This document shows positions 22,508-32,559 of a stretch of DNA of 64,000 nucleotides, one piece after another. The position numbers and the translations under genes were made by a program. Under the pieces are notes generated by a model. The model was not told the DNA's origin, did not search any database, and saw nothing but the letters and a program-made list of their open reading frames with translations. Location of the stretch: the NCBI GenBank assembly GCA_051294375.1, contig CM119265.1:28743359-28807358 (forward strand), in the 5' to 3' direction. This DNA is from Paraspadella gotoi (taxonomy: Eukaryota; Chaetognatha). Numbering within the stretch: position 1 is the stretch's first letter; each line of letters opens with the position of its first letter.

Positions 22508-22533
22508 GAGCAGAGAGAGAGAGAGAGAGAGAG
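21895..22533 (+). repeat. Repeat A, copy 2
   Basis: Same orientation as 15775-16450: CTACGCGCGCTCTCTCTGTC, GTCAATACGAGC, GTCGGCCAATTCGACCG, TTTAATCCGGATTAAGG, then a GA tract up to the 25-N gap at 22534. Confidence 0.85.
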
Positions 22534-22558
22534 NNNNNNNNNNNNNNNNNNNNNNNNN

Positions 22559-22904
22559 TAAATTATTTTCTGGTTTCCATTTTTTAAAAAATTGATTCTA
22601 AGATTAAATCCCTAATTTTATTGACTGATTGATTTATTTATTACTATTTGTTTAATATGCATGTTTAAAATTAATTTAATGTTTGAAATGATTAATTTAA
22701 AAATCTAAAATGGTAAACACTAAACAAAACATAAGATCAATGAATAACTAATCCTTATTTCCTCTTGTGGAACAAAAAAAAGCTAAAAATTCTTTCTTTT
22801 TTTTTAATCCGATTTAATTTCAATTTTTTTTCTTAATCTTAATCGGATTAAAGAAAATCGAACTGATTTTTCGGTCGAATTGGCCGACGTCTCTCTCTCT
22901 CTTT
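22559..22904 (-). repeat. Repeat A, partial inverted copy
   Basis: Reads TTTTCTGGTTTCCATTTTTT through CCTCTTGTGGAACAAAAAAA to GGTCGAATTGGCCGACG, the reverse complement of about 15920-16270. It lies across a 25-N gap from copy 2, so the join is inverted around the gap. It ends in CT at a 10-N gap (22905-22914). Confidence 0.85.
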
Positions 22905-22974
22905 NNNNNNNNNNTTCTCATCCCCTCAACCTTTCCCAAATTCGTCTCCATCTCCGCCCATTTCGGCATCCTGT

Positions 22975-23475
22975 GGCTTTTTGCTTGCCGCTTGCTTTTA
23001 TTATGGCTTTTTGCTTGTTTCGAATGCTTACTGCTCTCTTTTACTGTGATTTTTGGTTGTTTCGAATGCTTGCTGCTTGCTTTTATTATGGCTTTTTGCT
23101 TGTTTCGAATGCTTGCTGCTCTCTTTTACTGTGGCTTTTTGCTTGTTTCGAATGATTGCTGCTTGCTTTTATTATGGCTTTTTCCTTGTTTCGAATGCTT
23201 GCTGCATGCTTTTACTGTGGCTTTTTGCTTGTTTCGAATGCTTGCTGATTGCCTTTACTGTGGCTTTTTGCTTGTTTTGAATGCTTGCCGCTTGCTTTTT
23301 CTGTGGCTTTTTGCTTGTTTCGAATGATTGCCGTTTCTTTTACTGTGGCTTTTTGCTTTTTTCGAATGCTTGCCGCGTGCTTTTACTTTGGCTTTTTGCT
23401 TCTTTCGAATGCTTGCCGCTTGCTTTTACTGTGGCTTTTTGCTTGTTTCGAATGCTTGCTGCTTGTTTTTTTTTT
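22975..23475 (+). repeat. 43-bp minisatellite, about 11-12 copies
   Basis: Unit core GGCTTTTTGCTTGTTTCGAA then TGCTTGCYGC and TTGCTTTTACTGT. Unit starts at 22975, 23005, 23048, 23090, 23133, 23176, 23219, 23262, 23305, 23347, 23390 and 23433, so the period is 42-43 bp apart from one shortened first unit. 43 is not a multiple of 3, and the array has long stop-free runs in all three plus frames, giving Cys/Leu/Phe-rich translations. There is no spacer diversity, so it is not a CRISPR. Confidence 0.95.
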
Positions 23476-23479
23476 ACTT

Positions 23480-24348
23480 TTGGTTATCCCAGTCAAACTT
23501 GTCAGAAGGAATGTCTTAACTTGTTATATATGTATCCAAATTTAATAGTCAAGATATATTAATTTAATAAATGTGTTAGTGACTTTTATATTGTAAAATA
23601 TTTTAAACCTCGAAATTCTTCCCCATTGACATAAAACCCATAAATTCACTCAACTAAATTTTCCAAAACGATTTTTCGAGAGTGTAACTTTGCAAAACCG
23701 AACGACAGAATAACCTGAGAATTTTATCGCTTTGACAAACGTAGCTGAAAATCNNNNNNNNNNNNNNNNNNNNNNNNNNNNNNNNNNNNNNNNNNNNNNN
23801 NNNNNNNNNNNNNNNNNNNNNNNNNNNNNNNNNNNNNNNNNNNNNNNNNNNNNNNNNNNNNNNNNNNNNNNNNNNNNNNNNNNNNNNNNNNNNNNNNNNN
23901 NNNNNNNNNNNNNNNNNNNNNNNNNNNNNNNNNNNNNNNNNAGAAGAAACAGACAAAGAGAAAACGAATCAGCAAAAGCTTCATGTAAAATAAAGATTTC
24001 AAATTTAGAAAATTAAGTTTCCGAAAAATGGGAAATTGTTCTGACAAAAATTGAATCACTATTAAAACTGATTAATCTAACCACTGTGGAGGAAGAAGAT
24101 AACAAATCATAAAAGAAATGTATATTAGATACTGTGGCAAAAATATATTCAGTAATTTGTGAATAAAAATATTGCTAAAAAATCATTACACTTTTACTAA
24201 TTGTGCCTAATTATCTTTTTCCCCTCTTTTCAATCCTCGGTTCGACTCACTCACCTCACCACAAAATAGGTAAGTCTCAATATTTATTTTCTATTTTTGT
24301 GTGAGAAAATGTTTGTTATTCGCGTGAATAAGAAACCACAAAAGAAAG

Positions 24349-24360
<12 letters not shown>
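23480..24360. other. Unassigned AT-rich stretch with a 188-N gap
   Basis: AT-rich with no repeat match elsewhere in the window. N run at 23754-23941. A consensus-like splice donor (ATAGGTAAGTCTC, 24266-24278) stands alone without a supported exon. Confidence 0.45.
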
Positions 24361-24382
<22 letters not shown>

Positions 24383-24530
24383 NNNNNNNNNNNNNNNNNN
24401 NNNNNNNNNNNNNNNNNNNNNNNNNNNNNNNNNNNNNNNNNNNNNNNNNNNNNNNNNNNNNNNNNNNNNNNNNNNNNNNNNNNNNNNNNNNNNNNNNNNN
24501 NNNNNNNNNNNTCTCTCTCTCTCTCTCTCG
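24355..24530 (+). repeat. (CT)n microsatellite interrupted by a 129-N gap
   Basis: CT on both sides of N 24383-24511, so the missing sequence is probably more CT. Confidence 0.95.
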
Positions 24531-24611
24531 CTCCATCGGAAGAATAAAAGTGAGATCAAGAAAAATGTTTTCACATTTTCCCGCGAAAACTTTTTTATAG
24601 ACATCACAAAG

Positions 24612-24620
24612 TCGTCGTCG

Positions 24621-24652
<32 letters not shown>

Positions 24653-24655
24653 ATC
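24612..24655 (+). repeat. (GTC)n microsatellite
   Basis: GTC run with two ATC interruptions. Confidence 0.95.
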
Positions 24656-25070
24656 GCAAACGCATTGTTTTTATGGTCGCAACGGAATGGGATCGAATAA
24701 CGCAGTCAGGGAGAGGAAGAAAACGTCTTTGTTTTAAAAGGAGAATTGCTTGGCTGGTTGCTTGCTTGGTTGCTTGGTTACTTTCTTTCTTTTTATGTCT
24801 TTCTTTCAATCTCCGGTCGTTCATACTAAATACTTTTTCTTTTTCTCCTTCTTTCTTTTACTGTCATTGCCTTCGGCCCTCTTCATCTCCCCTCCCTCTC
24901 TTTTTCATCTCTCTCTCCTTCCTCCCTTCCCTCTCTCCCTCTCTCTCCCTCTCTCCCTCTCTCTTCTCACGCCCGCCTCCGACTTCAGCGGAGTTTAATG
25001 ATCAGTTTCCCCACAAAGTCATTTATTGTCAATTTAATTGTCGCGTTGTTCGTCCCCCTCGTCGTCGTGA

Positions 25071-25370
25071 TTGTCGTTTACAGCAATCTATATTTCGTAC
25101 AATTATATCACTAATGATGAGCGCGTTTTAAAACACTTGACTTCTTCGCAGTCCGTACAACATAAGTCGGGGGGATCGAACTCTGCTGGACCTGCCGGAT
25201 CACCACATCCATCTTTGGCCTGTCCTCACACGAAATATCCGCCACCAACCCGGGTTTGGACGCGGCAAAGGGGGGAACGACGAATGATGAACGGACTAGT
25301 CGTTAAACAACTAACTTTGACCCGCAAAAGTCGGAGATTGCGGCATCCAGCCGGGGGTGATATAAAGTGA
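25071..25370 (+). CDS. Unassigned 99-residue open frame
   Basis: ATG at 25071 to a stop after GGDIK. The central part (SVQHKSGGSNSAGPAGSPHP) is not a simple repeat, and local GC content is higher than around it. No domain is recognised. It ends where the degenerate GACGA array begins. It could be a chance frame in a GC-richer patch; no start context, splice signal or second copy supports it. Confidence 0.12.
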   Translation: MSFTAIYISYNYITNDERVLKHLTSSQSVQHKSGGSNSAGPAGSPHPSLACPHTKYPPPTRVWTRQRGERRMMNGLVVKQLTLTRKSRRLRHPAGGDIK

Positions 25371-25379
25371 GTTCGTGTG

Positions 25380-26482
25380 GGACACACGACGATGGAACGA
25401 CGACGAATAGAGGACGACGAAGCAGCGATACGACGATGAGGACTGATTGACGAACGACGGATTACTGAGGATCAGACGACGCGACTGATTGATTTGAGTA
25501 CGACGACACGATGAGTAGGGACGGACGATGAGGATCGGACGACGATCGACCGGCACCGAACGTACGTACTGAGGTACGACGACCGCGACCACGCCGATCG
25601 GAGTGCGACGACGAACCGACCGGATTCTTTTCGAGGACGACCGATTGCAACGAGCGACGTGATTCTGGATGGACTGATGACGAGACGATCTCGAGGGACA
25701 ACCGACCCGACCGATGATGAGGAATACGACGATTATAGAGGACGACGATGAAGATCGGACTCGACGAGGCGACGAAGCGTAATACGAAGACGATGGGAGG
25801 ACGAAACGACGACGACCCGTATAGAGGACGACGGACTGACCGATGTATCTGTCTGGATGGTACCGACGATGTGACGACGACGATAGAGAGACGACGACGT
25901 GACAATGAGGTACGACTACCCTAGGCGATGACAGCACGACGTAATGCCGAGCCAAGCGCACGACGGGACGACCGTAGAGGCGACGGACTGCTAACCGGTC
26001 TGAGTGTGCTGCACGACTTACGACGACGTCATGAGAGTAGGGGACGGCACCGACGGACTGAGCGACGACCGCGGATGAACGATAGCGACGGATTGAGGGA
26101 CCGCTCCGACGTGACGACGATGAAGGACGACTGGATGACGACGACGTTTGGTCAGGACGACGACGAGCAGATATGAGGACGGATCGGATGGACCGACTCG
26201 GAGCGTATAGAGGACGACGACCGACTGACAGGACGACGATGACAACATAGGACGACGATGAGGACGACGATAGTGGAGGAACGACGCATGAGCGGAACGA
26301 CGGATATGCAGGACGACCGATTGAGGACTGACGAGACGATACCGACGGACGACGGACGACCTGAGTGTAGGACGACCCGAAGACCGGATCGAGGCTGACG
26401 ACGAATTTTGACGACGGGACCGATAGACGACGATCTGACGATGTGCGGCACGACGGCGAAGATCCGACGACGATTGAGGACG
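25380..26482 (+). repeat. 1.1-kb degenerate GACGA/GACGACGA array
   Basis: Nearly all of it is built from GACGACGA, GACGG, GAGGAC and GATGAGGA blocks of 5-9 bp without a stable longer period. It has few T runs and very high CpG. The minus strand is open for 216 codons (25311-25961) and 197 codons (26018-26611), giving Arg/Ser/Val-rich translations expected from CGTCGTC-type sequence. It ends at a 25-N gap (26483-26507). Confidence 0.8.
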
Positions 26483-26586
26483 NNNNNNNNNNNNNNNNNN
26501 NNNNNNNCCCCCCCTTTCCCGCTGCCCCATCGACTTTTGCGTCATTGTTTTAACGACTGGTCGTTCATCGTCGTTCCCTTTCGCCC

Positions 26587-26655
26587 GGGTTGGTGGCGTT
26601 CGTGGCAGCAAAGATGGATTGTGATCGGCAAGGTCCAGAGTTCGATTCCCGACTT
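26587..26655 (+). ncRNA. tRNA-like sequence (tRNA pseudogene or SINE head)
   Basis: A-box-like TGGCGTTCGTGGCAGC (26594-26609) and B-box-like GAGTTCGATTCCC (26638-26650) at tRNA-like spacing (about 45-50 bp). Acceptor and T stems do not pair well (CAGAG against CCCGA), so it is not a functional tRNA. The region between could hold an anticodon loop reading GTG, but this is weak. Confidence 0.45.
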
Positions 26656-26973
26656 ATTTTGTAGGCTGGAAAGTCAATGTTTAAAAACCTCATCATTAGT
26701 ATTATGTACATATAGATCTGTAAACGAAATCAAATAAAAATCTAAACCCCTCGTCGCCGCTCATCGACCCACCTCGTGTCCTCATTCTGCCAGATTCCAT
26801 TGCCGCTGATGTCGGCAGTTTATTCACCCGGGGATTTTCGAATCGATTGCAATGATCTCGTTCTAGTTGGTTGAGGAAGTGTCGTTGACGATTTCTCTTT
26901 GGCGCTACGTCAGTATTGAGCGTCACTTGGTAGAATCTGTGAGATGGGCGTTTTAATGACTAATGACTAATGA

Positions 26974-27026
<53 letters not shown>
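26974..27026 (+). repeat. (CT)n microsatellite
   Basis: Perfect run of about 50 bp. Confidence 0.97.
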
Positions 27027-27028
<2 letters not shown>

Positions 27029-27307
27029 TGTTCTTTAAAACATTTTTTAACGACTTTTGAACGTACTTATGAAAACTCGATAAAGGAGAAGCGATGGTGC
27101 GCGTTGCCAGGAAACGGCCGGTTGTTGTTTGCGTCATCGTCGTCGTCGTCGTTCGTCGATGCCTCTATGCAAATTCTCGAATCTCGATCGCGTTTCTCTC
27201 CCGCGGTGTTTGCGTTTCCATGACGACAGAGTTGGCGTTAGAAAAGCAGTTTACTCTTCCGACTTTTCGAGTCAATTTAGATACTTTTTGAATTTACTAC
27301 GCGACTG

Positions 27308-27345
27308 ACATAAATTTTATATTGGTTGTACCAATTTCATTCATT
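27308..27345 (-). repeat. Satellite fragment
   Basis: TTTTATATTGGTTGTACCAA followed by TTTCATTCATTGAT matches the reverse complement of the satellite unit around its TTGGTACAACCAA palindrome. Confidence 0.6.
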
Positions 27346-27365
27346 GATTGCATATCATGATCATA

Positions 27366-27500
27366 ATGTTCGCATCCTTTACTATGTTCGCATCTGCGGT
27401 TGACTTTGTTTGTATATCCGGTGAATAATGTTTGCACATCGGATTTGTGAGACGTCCTGTTTGCATAACCGAGATTTCTCGCTCTCGTGTTTGCATGGAC
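27366..27500 (+). repeat. Degenerate array of GTTYGCAT motifs
   Basis: Six copies: GTTCGCAT (27368, 27386), GTTTGTAT (27408), GTTTGCAC (27430), GTTTGCAT (27459, 27489). Most are followed after 2-3 bp by a C-G-rich core such as CCGAGATT or TCGGATT. Spacing is 18-30 bp. The reverse complement ATGCAAAC resembles a POU-factor octamer. It may be only a decayed minisatellite. Confidence 0.6.
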
Positions 27501-27559
27501 GAGATTGTATACACGTGCGATCAAACGAAAACTTTGGTTATTGAGAAACATTAAAGTTT

Positions 27560-28142
27560 GTTTGACGTCGTAGTACGAACGTCTTAGCGTAAGATTATGA
27601 GTACTAAAGGTTTAATCAATTTAAACTTGTTATTTTATAATGTGAAATTAGAGCGATTAACGAAAATGGGGACAAAAAAATGTATTAATCGGATTTACCA
27701 CTTGTTCTTTTAAGGCCAAATTCTCAAAAAATCCCACTTAATTTGAAATTAAAATTTTAAAATAATTTTCTTTTAAAAGTTTTGTACACATAAAGTTTAT
27801 ATATAAAAAAAAATTTTTTCCCTAAAAATTTTCATCCGGAAAATTGTTATGATCGCCATTTTTTCGCGCGCGCAAAAGTTATAAAAAAAAGTGTGAGCGC
27901 ATAAAAAAAAAGAAGAAAATTTAAAGCGCATTTGTGCGTACGGAATGGAAGTTTATATTTTCATTCTCGAGCAGAATTGAGTTACGTTCGTACGTTCGTG
28001 TGCGCATCCGGTGCGCGCAAACGCCGGAGGCGATCGCACGTCGTCACACGCAATCGTTTGCACGAACGTTGACGACAATAAATGTTAATGTTGTGACCTA
28101 AATCTGGAAATGGAGGGAATGGGGGAGAGGGAGGAAGGGAGG
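27560..28142. other. Unassigned sequence; CpG-rich segment at 27840-28070
   Basis: AT-rich to 27840, then many GCGC, CGTACGTTCG and TGCGCGCAAACGCCGG motifs in otherwise AT-rich DNA. CGCCATTTT is at 27854-27862. It could be an unmethylated promoter-like patch, but no TATA, initiator or gene is identified. Confidence 0.4.
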
Positions 28143-28618
28143 NNNNNNNNNNNNNNNNNNNNNNNNNNNNNNNNNNNNNNNNNNNNNNNNNNNNNNNNNN
28201 NNNNNNNNNNNNNNNNNNNNNNNNNNNNNNNNNNNNNNNNNNNNNNNNNNNNNNNNNNNNNNNNNNNNNNNNNNNNNNNNNNNNNNNNNNNNNNNNNNNN
28301 NNNNNNNNNNNNNNNNNNNNNNNNNNNNNNNNNNNNNNNNNNNNNNNNNNNNNNNNNNNNNNNNNNNNNNNNNNNNNNNNNNNNNNNNNNNNNNNNNNNN
28401 NNNNNNNNNNNNNNNNNNNNNNNNNNNNNNNNNNNNNNNNNNNNNNNNNNNNNNNNNNNNNNNNNNNNNNNNNNNNNNNNNNNNNNNNNNNNNNNNNNNN
28501 NNNNNNNNNNNNNNNNNNNNNNNNNNNNNNNNNNNNNNNNNNNNNNNNNNNNNNNNNNNNNNNNNNNNNNNNNNNNNNNNNNNNNNNNNNNNNNNNNNNN
28601 NNNNNNNNNNNNNNNNNN
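28143..28618. other. Assembly gap (476 N)
   Basis: Left flank is purine-rich GGGAGGAAGGGAGG and right flank is CTTCTCTCC, so the gap may hide a purine/pyrimidine inverted array. Confidence 0.99.
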
Positions 28619-28892
28619 CTTCTCTCCTCTTTTCCTTTTAACTCCTCGTGTTTCTTCTTCCAACTTCCTCCCTCAACTCGCCGTCCGCCTTTTGCACCCA
28701 AGGGAGAATTATTACAATGAGATTAATTTTTATGGCTGCTTCTCTCTCTCTCTCTCTCTCATGCTCGTCAGTCACTCCCTCTCTACTCGTCGCTCGCGGT
28801 CTGTCTCTCGTTCATTACGTCTCTCTCTTTCCCTTTCCTCATCTACGTCGTGGCCATTTATCTACGTTCTACATTTGGCCACTACGAAAAAG

Positions 28893-28952
28893 ATTGAGGA
28901 GAGAGAGAAAAAAGAAGAGAGAGAGAGAGAGAGAGAAGAGAGGAGAGAGAAG

Positions 28953-28984
<32 letters not shown>
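28893..28984 (+). repeat. (GA)n tract
   Basis: Interrupted GAGAGA tract of about 90 bp. Confidence 0.95.
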
Positions 28985-29105
28985 CCTACAACTATCCACG
29001 GAATACGTAGAAATGCTTGTGAACGACCATATGTTTCAATGTTTTCAAGTAAAAAATCTCAAAGACGAAAAGAACCTTTTTCTTCCGATGAGAATAAAAA
29101 TTGGG

Positions 29106-29107
29106 AC

Positions 29108-29153
<46 letters not shown>
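29106..29153 (+). repeat. (ACG)16 microsatellite
   Basis: Perfect CpG-containing trinucleotide run. It reads as poly-Arg on the plus frame, which I do not treat as coding. Confidence 0.97.
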
Positions 29154-29154
<1 letters not shown>

Positions 29155-29487
29155 TACTCCAGTCCCTTCCCTCTGAACGATCGTTCGGGGGCGTTTTTGA
29201 TGACCTCGTTAATATCGACTTCGTTATTTGCGGAATCTCGTTAATATCGAACTCGTTATTGGCGAATGGAAGAGGGAAAAAAACTGAAAGAGTCAGCGAA
29301 TTGCGTTTTGTTTGTTTTGATGTCGTTGTCATTGGCCGAACTGACATCAATGGACGACAAAAATGACAATCTGCAATAACCGAGAGAAAAACTAAAACAT
29401 TGCTGGACGACCATTGGCTTTTAGAAACAGCATCAGACAACAATGACCAATGACAAAGCAGATGAAGGCCGAAGAACATGGTCGAGG

Positions 29488-29533
29488 AAGACGATGACGA
29501 CGACGACGACGACGACGATGACGACGACGACGA
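29488..29533 (+). repeat. (GAC)n microsatellite
   Basis: GACGAC run with GATGAC interruptions. It reads as poly-Asp. Confidence 0.95.
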
Positions 29534-29684
29534 GTTCAAGGCCGAAAGCGATTCTCTCGTTTTCTTCCTCCGAAAATGGAAATCGTCTTTTATGGTCACA
29601 ACCGATTTCGACATAAAAAAGGAGATTTGGGTGAAAGAAAAGAAAGGGAGGGAAAGAGAGGGAGTTGGGAAGGAAAGGAGAGGA

Positions 29685-29973
29685 NNNNNNNNNNNNNNNN
29701 NNNNNNNNNNNNNNNNNNNNNNNNNNNNNNNNNNNNNNNNNNNNNNNNNNNNNNNNNNNNNNNNNNNNNNNNNNNNNNNNNNNNNNNNNNNNNNNNNNNN
29801 NNNNNNNNNNNNNNNNNNNNNNNNNNNNNNNNNNNNNNNNNNNNNNNNNNNNNNNNNNNNNNNNNNNNNNNNNNNNNNNNNNNNNNNNNNNNNNNNNNNN
29901 NNNNNNNNNNNNNNNNNNNNNNNNNNNNNNNNNNNNNNNNNNNNNNNNNNNNNNNNNNNNNNNNNNNNNNNNN
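29685..29973. other. Assembly gap (289 N) in a purine tract
   Basis: Purine-rich GGGAGG/GGAAAGG on both sides. Confidence 0.99.
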
Positions 29974-30127
29974 GAGTAAAGGAGGGGAGGAAAAGGGAGG
30001 AAAAGGAGAGGGAGGTGGGGAAGAAAGGAGAGGAAATAGAGGAGAGAAGAGAAGTGGGGAGAAAAGGGAGGAAAGTAGGGACAAAGATGTTATGTGCAAT
30101 ACGGAGTCAAAGAACTTTGCCCAAAAT
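29974..30127 (+). repeat. Purine-rich low-complexity tract
   Basis: GGAGGGGAGGAAAAGGGAGG-type sequence grading into the 43-bp array. Confidence 0.8.
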
Positions 30128-30485
30128 ATGGGTGTATAAAATAGGAAAGGAGGAAGAAAAAGGAAAAAAAGGAAAGAAAAGGAAAGAAATAAGAAAAAAG
30201 TGAAATTAAGAAAAGTTGAGGAGAAAATAAAAAAAGGAGGAAAAAAAGAGGAAAGTTGGGATAAAAATAAAGAAAAAAGGAGGGAAAAAAAGAAAGTTTG
30301 GGAGAAAATAAAGAAAAAAGAAGGAAAAAAAGAGGAAAGTTGGGATAAAAATAAAGAAAAAAGGAGGGAAAAAAAGGAAAGTTTGGGGGAAAATAAAGAA
30401 AAAAGGAGGAAAAAAAGAGGAAAGTTGGGGAGAAAATAAAGAAAAAAGGAGGACACAAACAAGAAAGTTGGGGAGAAAAAATACA
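30128..30485 (+). repeat. 43-bp purine tandem array with two alternating variants
   Basis: GAAAGTT landmarks at 30251, 30292, 30335, 30377, 30420 and 30463 give a period of 41-43 bp. The first four units alternate between GAAAGTTGGGATAAAAATAA and GAAAGTTTGGGRGAAAATAA, suggesting an 86-bp dimer. The minus-strand frames (Phe/Ser/Leu-rich, to 296 residues across the N gap) are translations of the array. Confidence 0.88.
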
Positions 30486-30611
30486 AATTAGAAGAAAAAT
30501 AGACTAATTAGAGAAGTTTAGGATAAAAGAAAAGACAATTAGAGAAGTCTAGGAGAAAAGAAAAGACGCGTTCAAGTGGAAAGAAAAAAAAGAGGAAGTC
30601 ATTGAACGGAA

Positions 30612-30665
30612 ATCTCTCTCGCCGGATTTGTCGGCCGGGATTTTCTGTCGGCCGGAATAATGTCG
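30612..30665 (+). repeat. Short GTCGGCCGG repeat
   Basis: Four GTCGGC(CGG) cores separated by AATTT/ATTTTCT/AATAAT at 15-18-bp spacing, GC-rich inside AT-rich DNA. Confidence 0.7.
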
Positions 30666-30669
30666 GCAA

Positions 30670-31290
30670 TTTCGAAAAAAACAATAGATGAGAGGAAACG
30701 GCGAAATATATTTGCTCAATTCGAAACTATTTAAACTCATTTGCATATTTTAGTCGCGGGGTGGAAGTGTTTCTTTTTTTTTATATTATACTATAATAAG
30801 ATTCTAGCTCACTTTACATGATTGATTTGTACTATAAACAGACTGGATTATTCTAGATTTAAGGATATTTACCAATTATTTAAGAATATCAAACTTGGGT
30901 CCGTTACGTATGATAATTTAGAAACACTTTTGAAAGAGAGAGAGAAATGAGAGAAGCAAATTTAATCGTCTCACGTCGTGAAGAAATATCACACGCGATC
31001 TTGACGCGTATGCACGCCATTCTCACTAACGAGAGAGAGAGATGGCTGCAAATTGACGACAGGGCAGGAAAATTAAATGAGGAAATGGTGTCAATGAGCA
31101 ATTGGCAAAGAAAGTAATTTCTGTCCATTTTGTTTATCTGAAATTTAAATTTTTAAATAAGAGAAGTCAAGAATATCTAGCCTCGTCTTCTCCTTCTATC
31201 ACTGTGACCCGATAAATACATATTTCGAATTGTTCATAAATCTTATATAATCAATAATATAATATATATATTATCAATATCTGATAATTC
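30670..31290. other. Unassigned AT-rich stretch
   Basis: No repeat or gene recognised; a short GA run is at 31030-31043. The minus frame 30904-31128 (74 residues) is unassigned. Confidence 0.5.
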
Positions 31291-31294
31291 TTTG

Positions 31295-32558
31295 AAATAT
31301 TCTTTTGAAAATATTTCCACTTCATTGATAGGAAGCAGTACCTGGATGAATAATACGAGACTGTAAAAGTCTTAGATTGAAAAACTTGCAGGGACTACAT
31401 GATAATCATTATGCTTGTAAGAGTATGAGGCTTAAACCAATCCAAAAAAGCCTGTCCAAAAGTCAGGGCAGATAGCTTATTGTATTAAATTGAATGGATA
31501 TTTTATATATTAGTTGTACCAATTTCATAAAAATATCCAGGCTACCTTAGTATTTTGATGCATAGTGGCGGAGGTAACAACTAAGTATTCCCGATCTAAT
31601 ACTTGGAGAGTGGGTCTTTTAGCATTACAAATTGAAACATTTTTGAAATATTTCCACTTCATTGATAGGAAGCGAGGTACTACTGGGAAGTGAATAAACG
31701 AGAACTGTGAAAGAGTCTTTGATTGAAAACTGCCAAGAACCTGCTATGTCATTAATCATTAGTTAAAAGAGTGATAAGGAGCCTTAAACCACCAAAGCTT
31801 GTCCAAAGTCGGGCAAGGATAGCTTTAATTATATAATGAATGGATAATTTTTATATTGTTGTACAATTTCACTAAAAATTCAGCTCCTTGTAATTTGATG
31901 CTAGATGCGCGAGTAACATAAGTATGTCCCCGATCTAAATACGTTAGGATGGTATTTTCCGATACAATGAAACATTCTTAGAAATATTTCCATCATTGAT
32001 AGGGAAGAGCACAGAGTACTCTGGGAGTAAAGAATAAACGAGACTAATATGAAAGAGTCTTGATTGAAACTTACAGGGACTGCTAATGTTCATTATTCTT
32101 GTTAAGAAGATGATAGGAAAGGCCTATACAAACCTAACCACCCTGCCAAAGTCAGGGGCAAGAATAGACTTTTTATTAAATGATGATAATTTTTATATAC
32201 TAAGTTGTACCAATTTCATAAAATTCATGCTCCTATAGTATTTTTGAACTGCAGTCGCGATACAATAATTTCCCGATCTATACTTTAGGGAATGGGCATC
32301 TTTTCATACAATTGAGACATTCTATTGAAAATTTAAATTATCCACTTCATTGATAAGGGAAGCAGGTACTCTGGAGTGAAAAACGAGACTGTGAAAGAGT
32401 CTTGAAATGAAAACTTGCAGGGACCATGCTAATGATTATATCTTGTAAGAGTGATGGAGGCCTTAAAACCACCAAAGCTGATCCAAGTCAGGCAAGATAA
32501 GCTATATGTAGATTAATGAAATGGATAATTTTTATATTGGTTATACAATTTCATAATA
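31295..32558 (-). repeat. Tandem satellite array, about 3.7 units of 335-355 bp
   Basis: ATTGATAGG-type landmarks at 31324, 31661, 31995 and 32349 define a 334-354-bp unit in minus orientation. Each unit carries TTGGTTGTACCAATTTCAT, a GTATTTTGATGC region, CCCGATCTAATAC and GAAATATTTCCACTTCATTG. Units differ by many small indels. No protein is encoded; frames are interrupted differently in each unit. The array ends at TTGGTTATACAATTTCATAA. Confidence 0.92.
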
Positions 32559-32559
32559 A

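Noticed and set aside
22975-23475. Regular direct repeats resembling a CRISPR array
   Set aside because: The whole 43-bp unit is repeated with no variable spacers, and the genome is eukaryotic.
27100-27125. RFX X-box-like GTTGCCAGGAAAC
   Set aside because: One key position of the right half-site is mismatched and there is no adjacent promoter evidence.
28110-29366. 418-residue frame across the 476-N gap
   Set aside because: Mostly N, then RERE and poly-Arg from GA and ACG tracts; nothing else supports a gene.
31295-32558. CENP-B-box-like motif in the satellite (near GATCGGGAAT)
   Set aside because: The required A two bases before CGGG and the upstream TTCG are missing.
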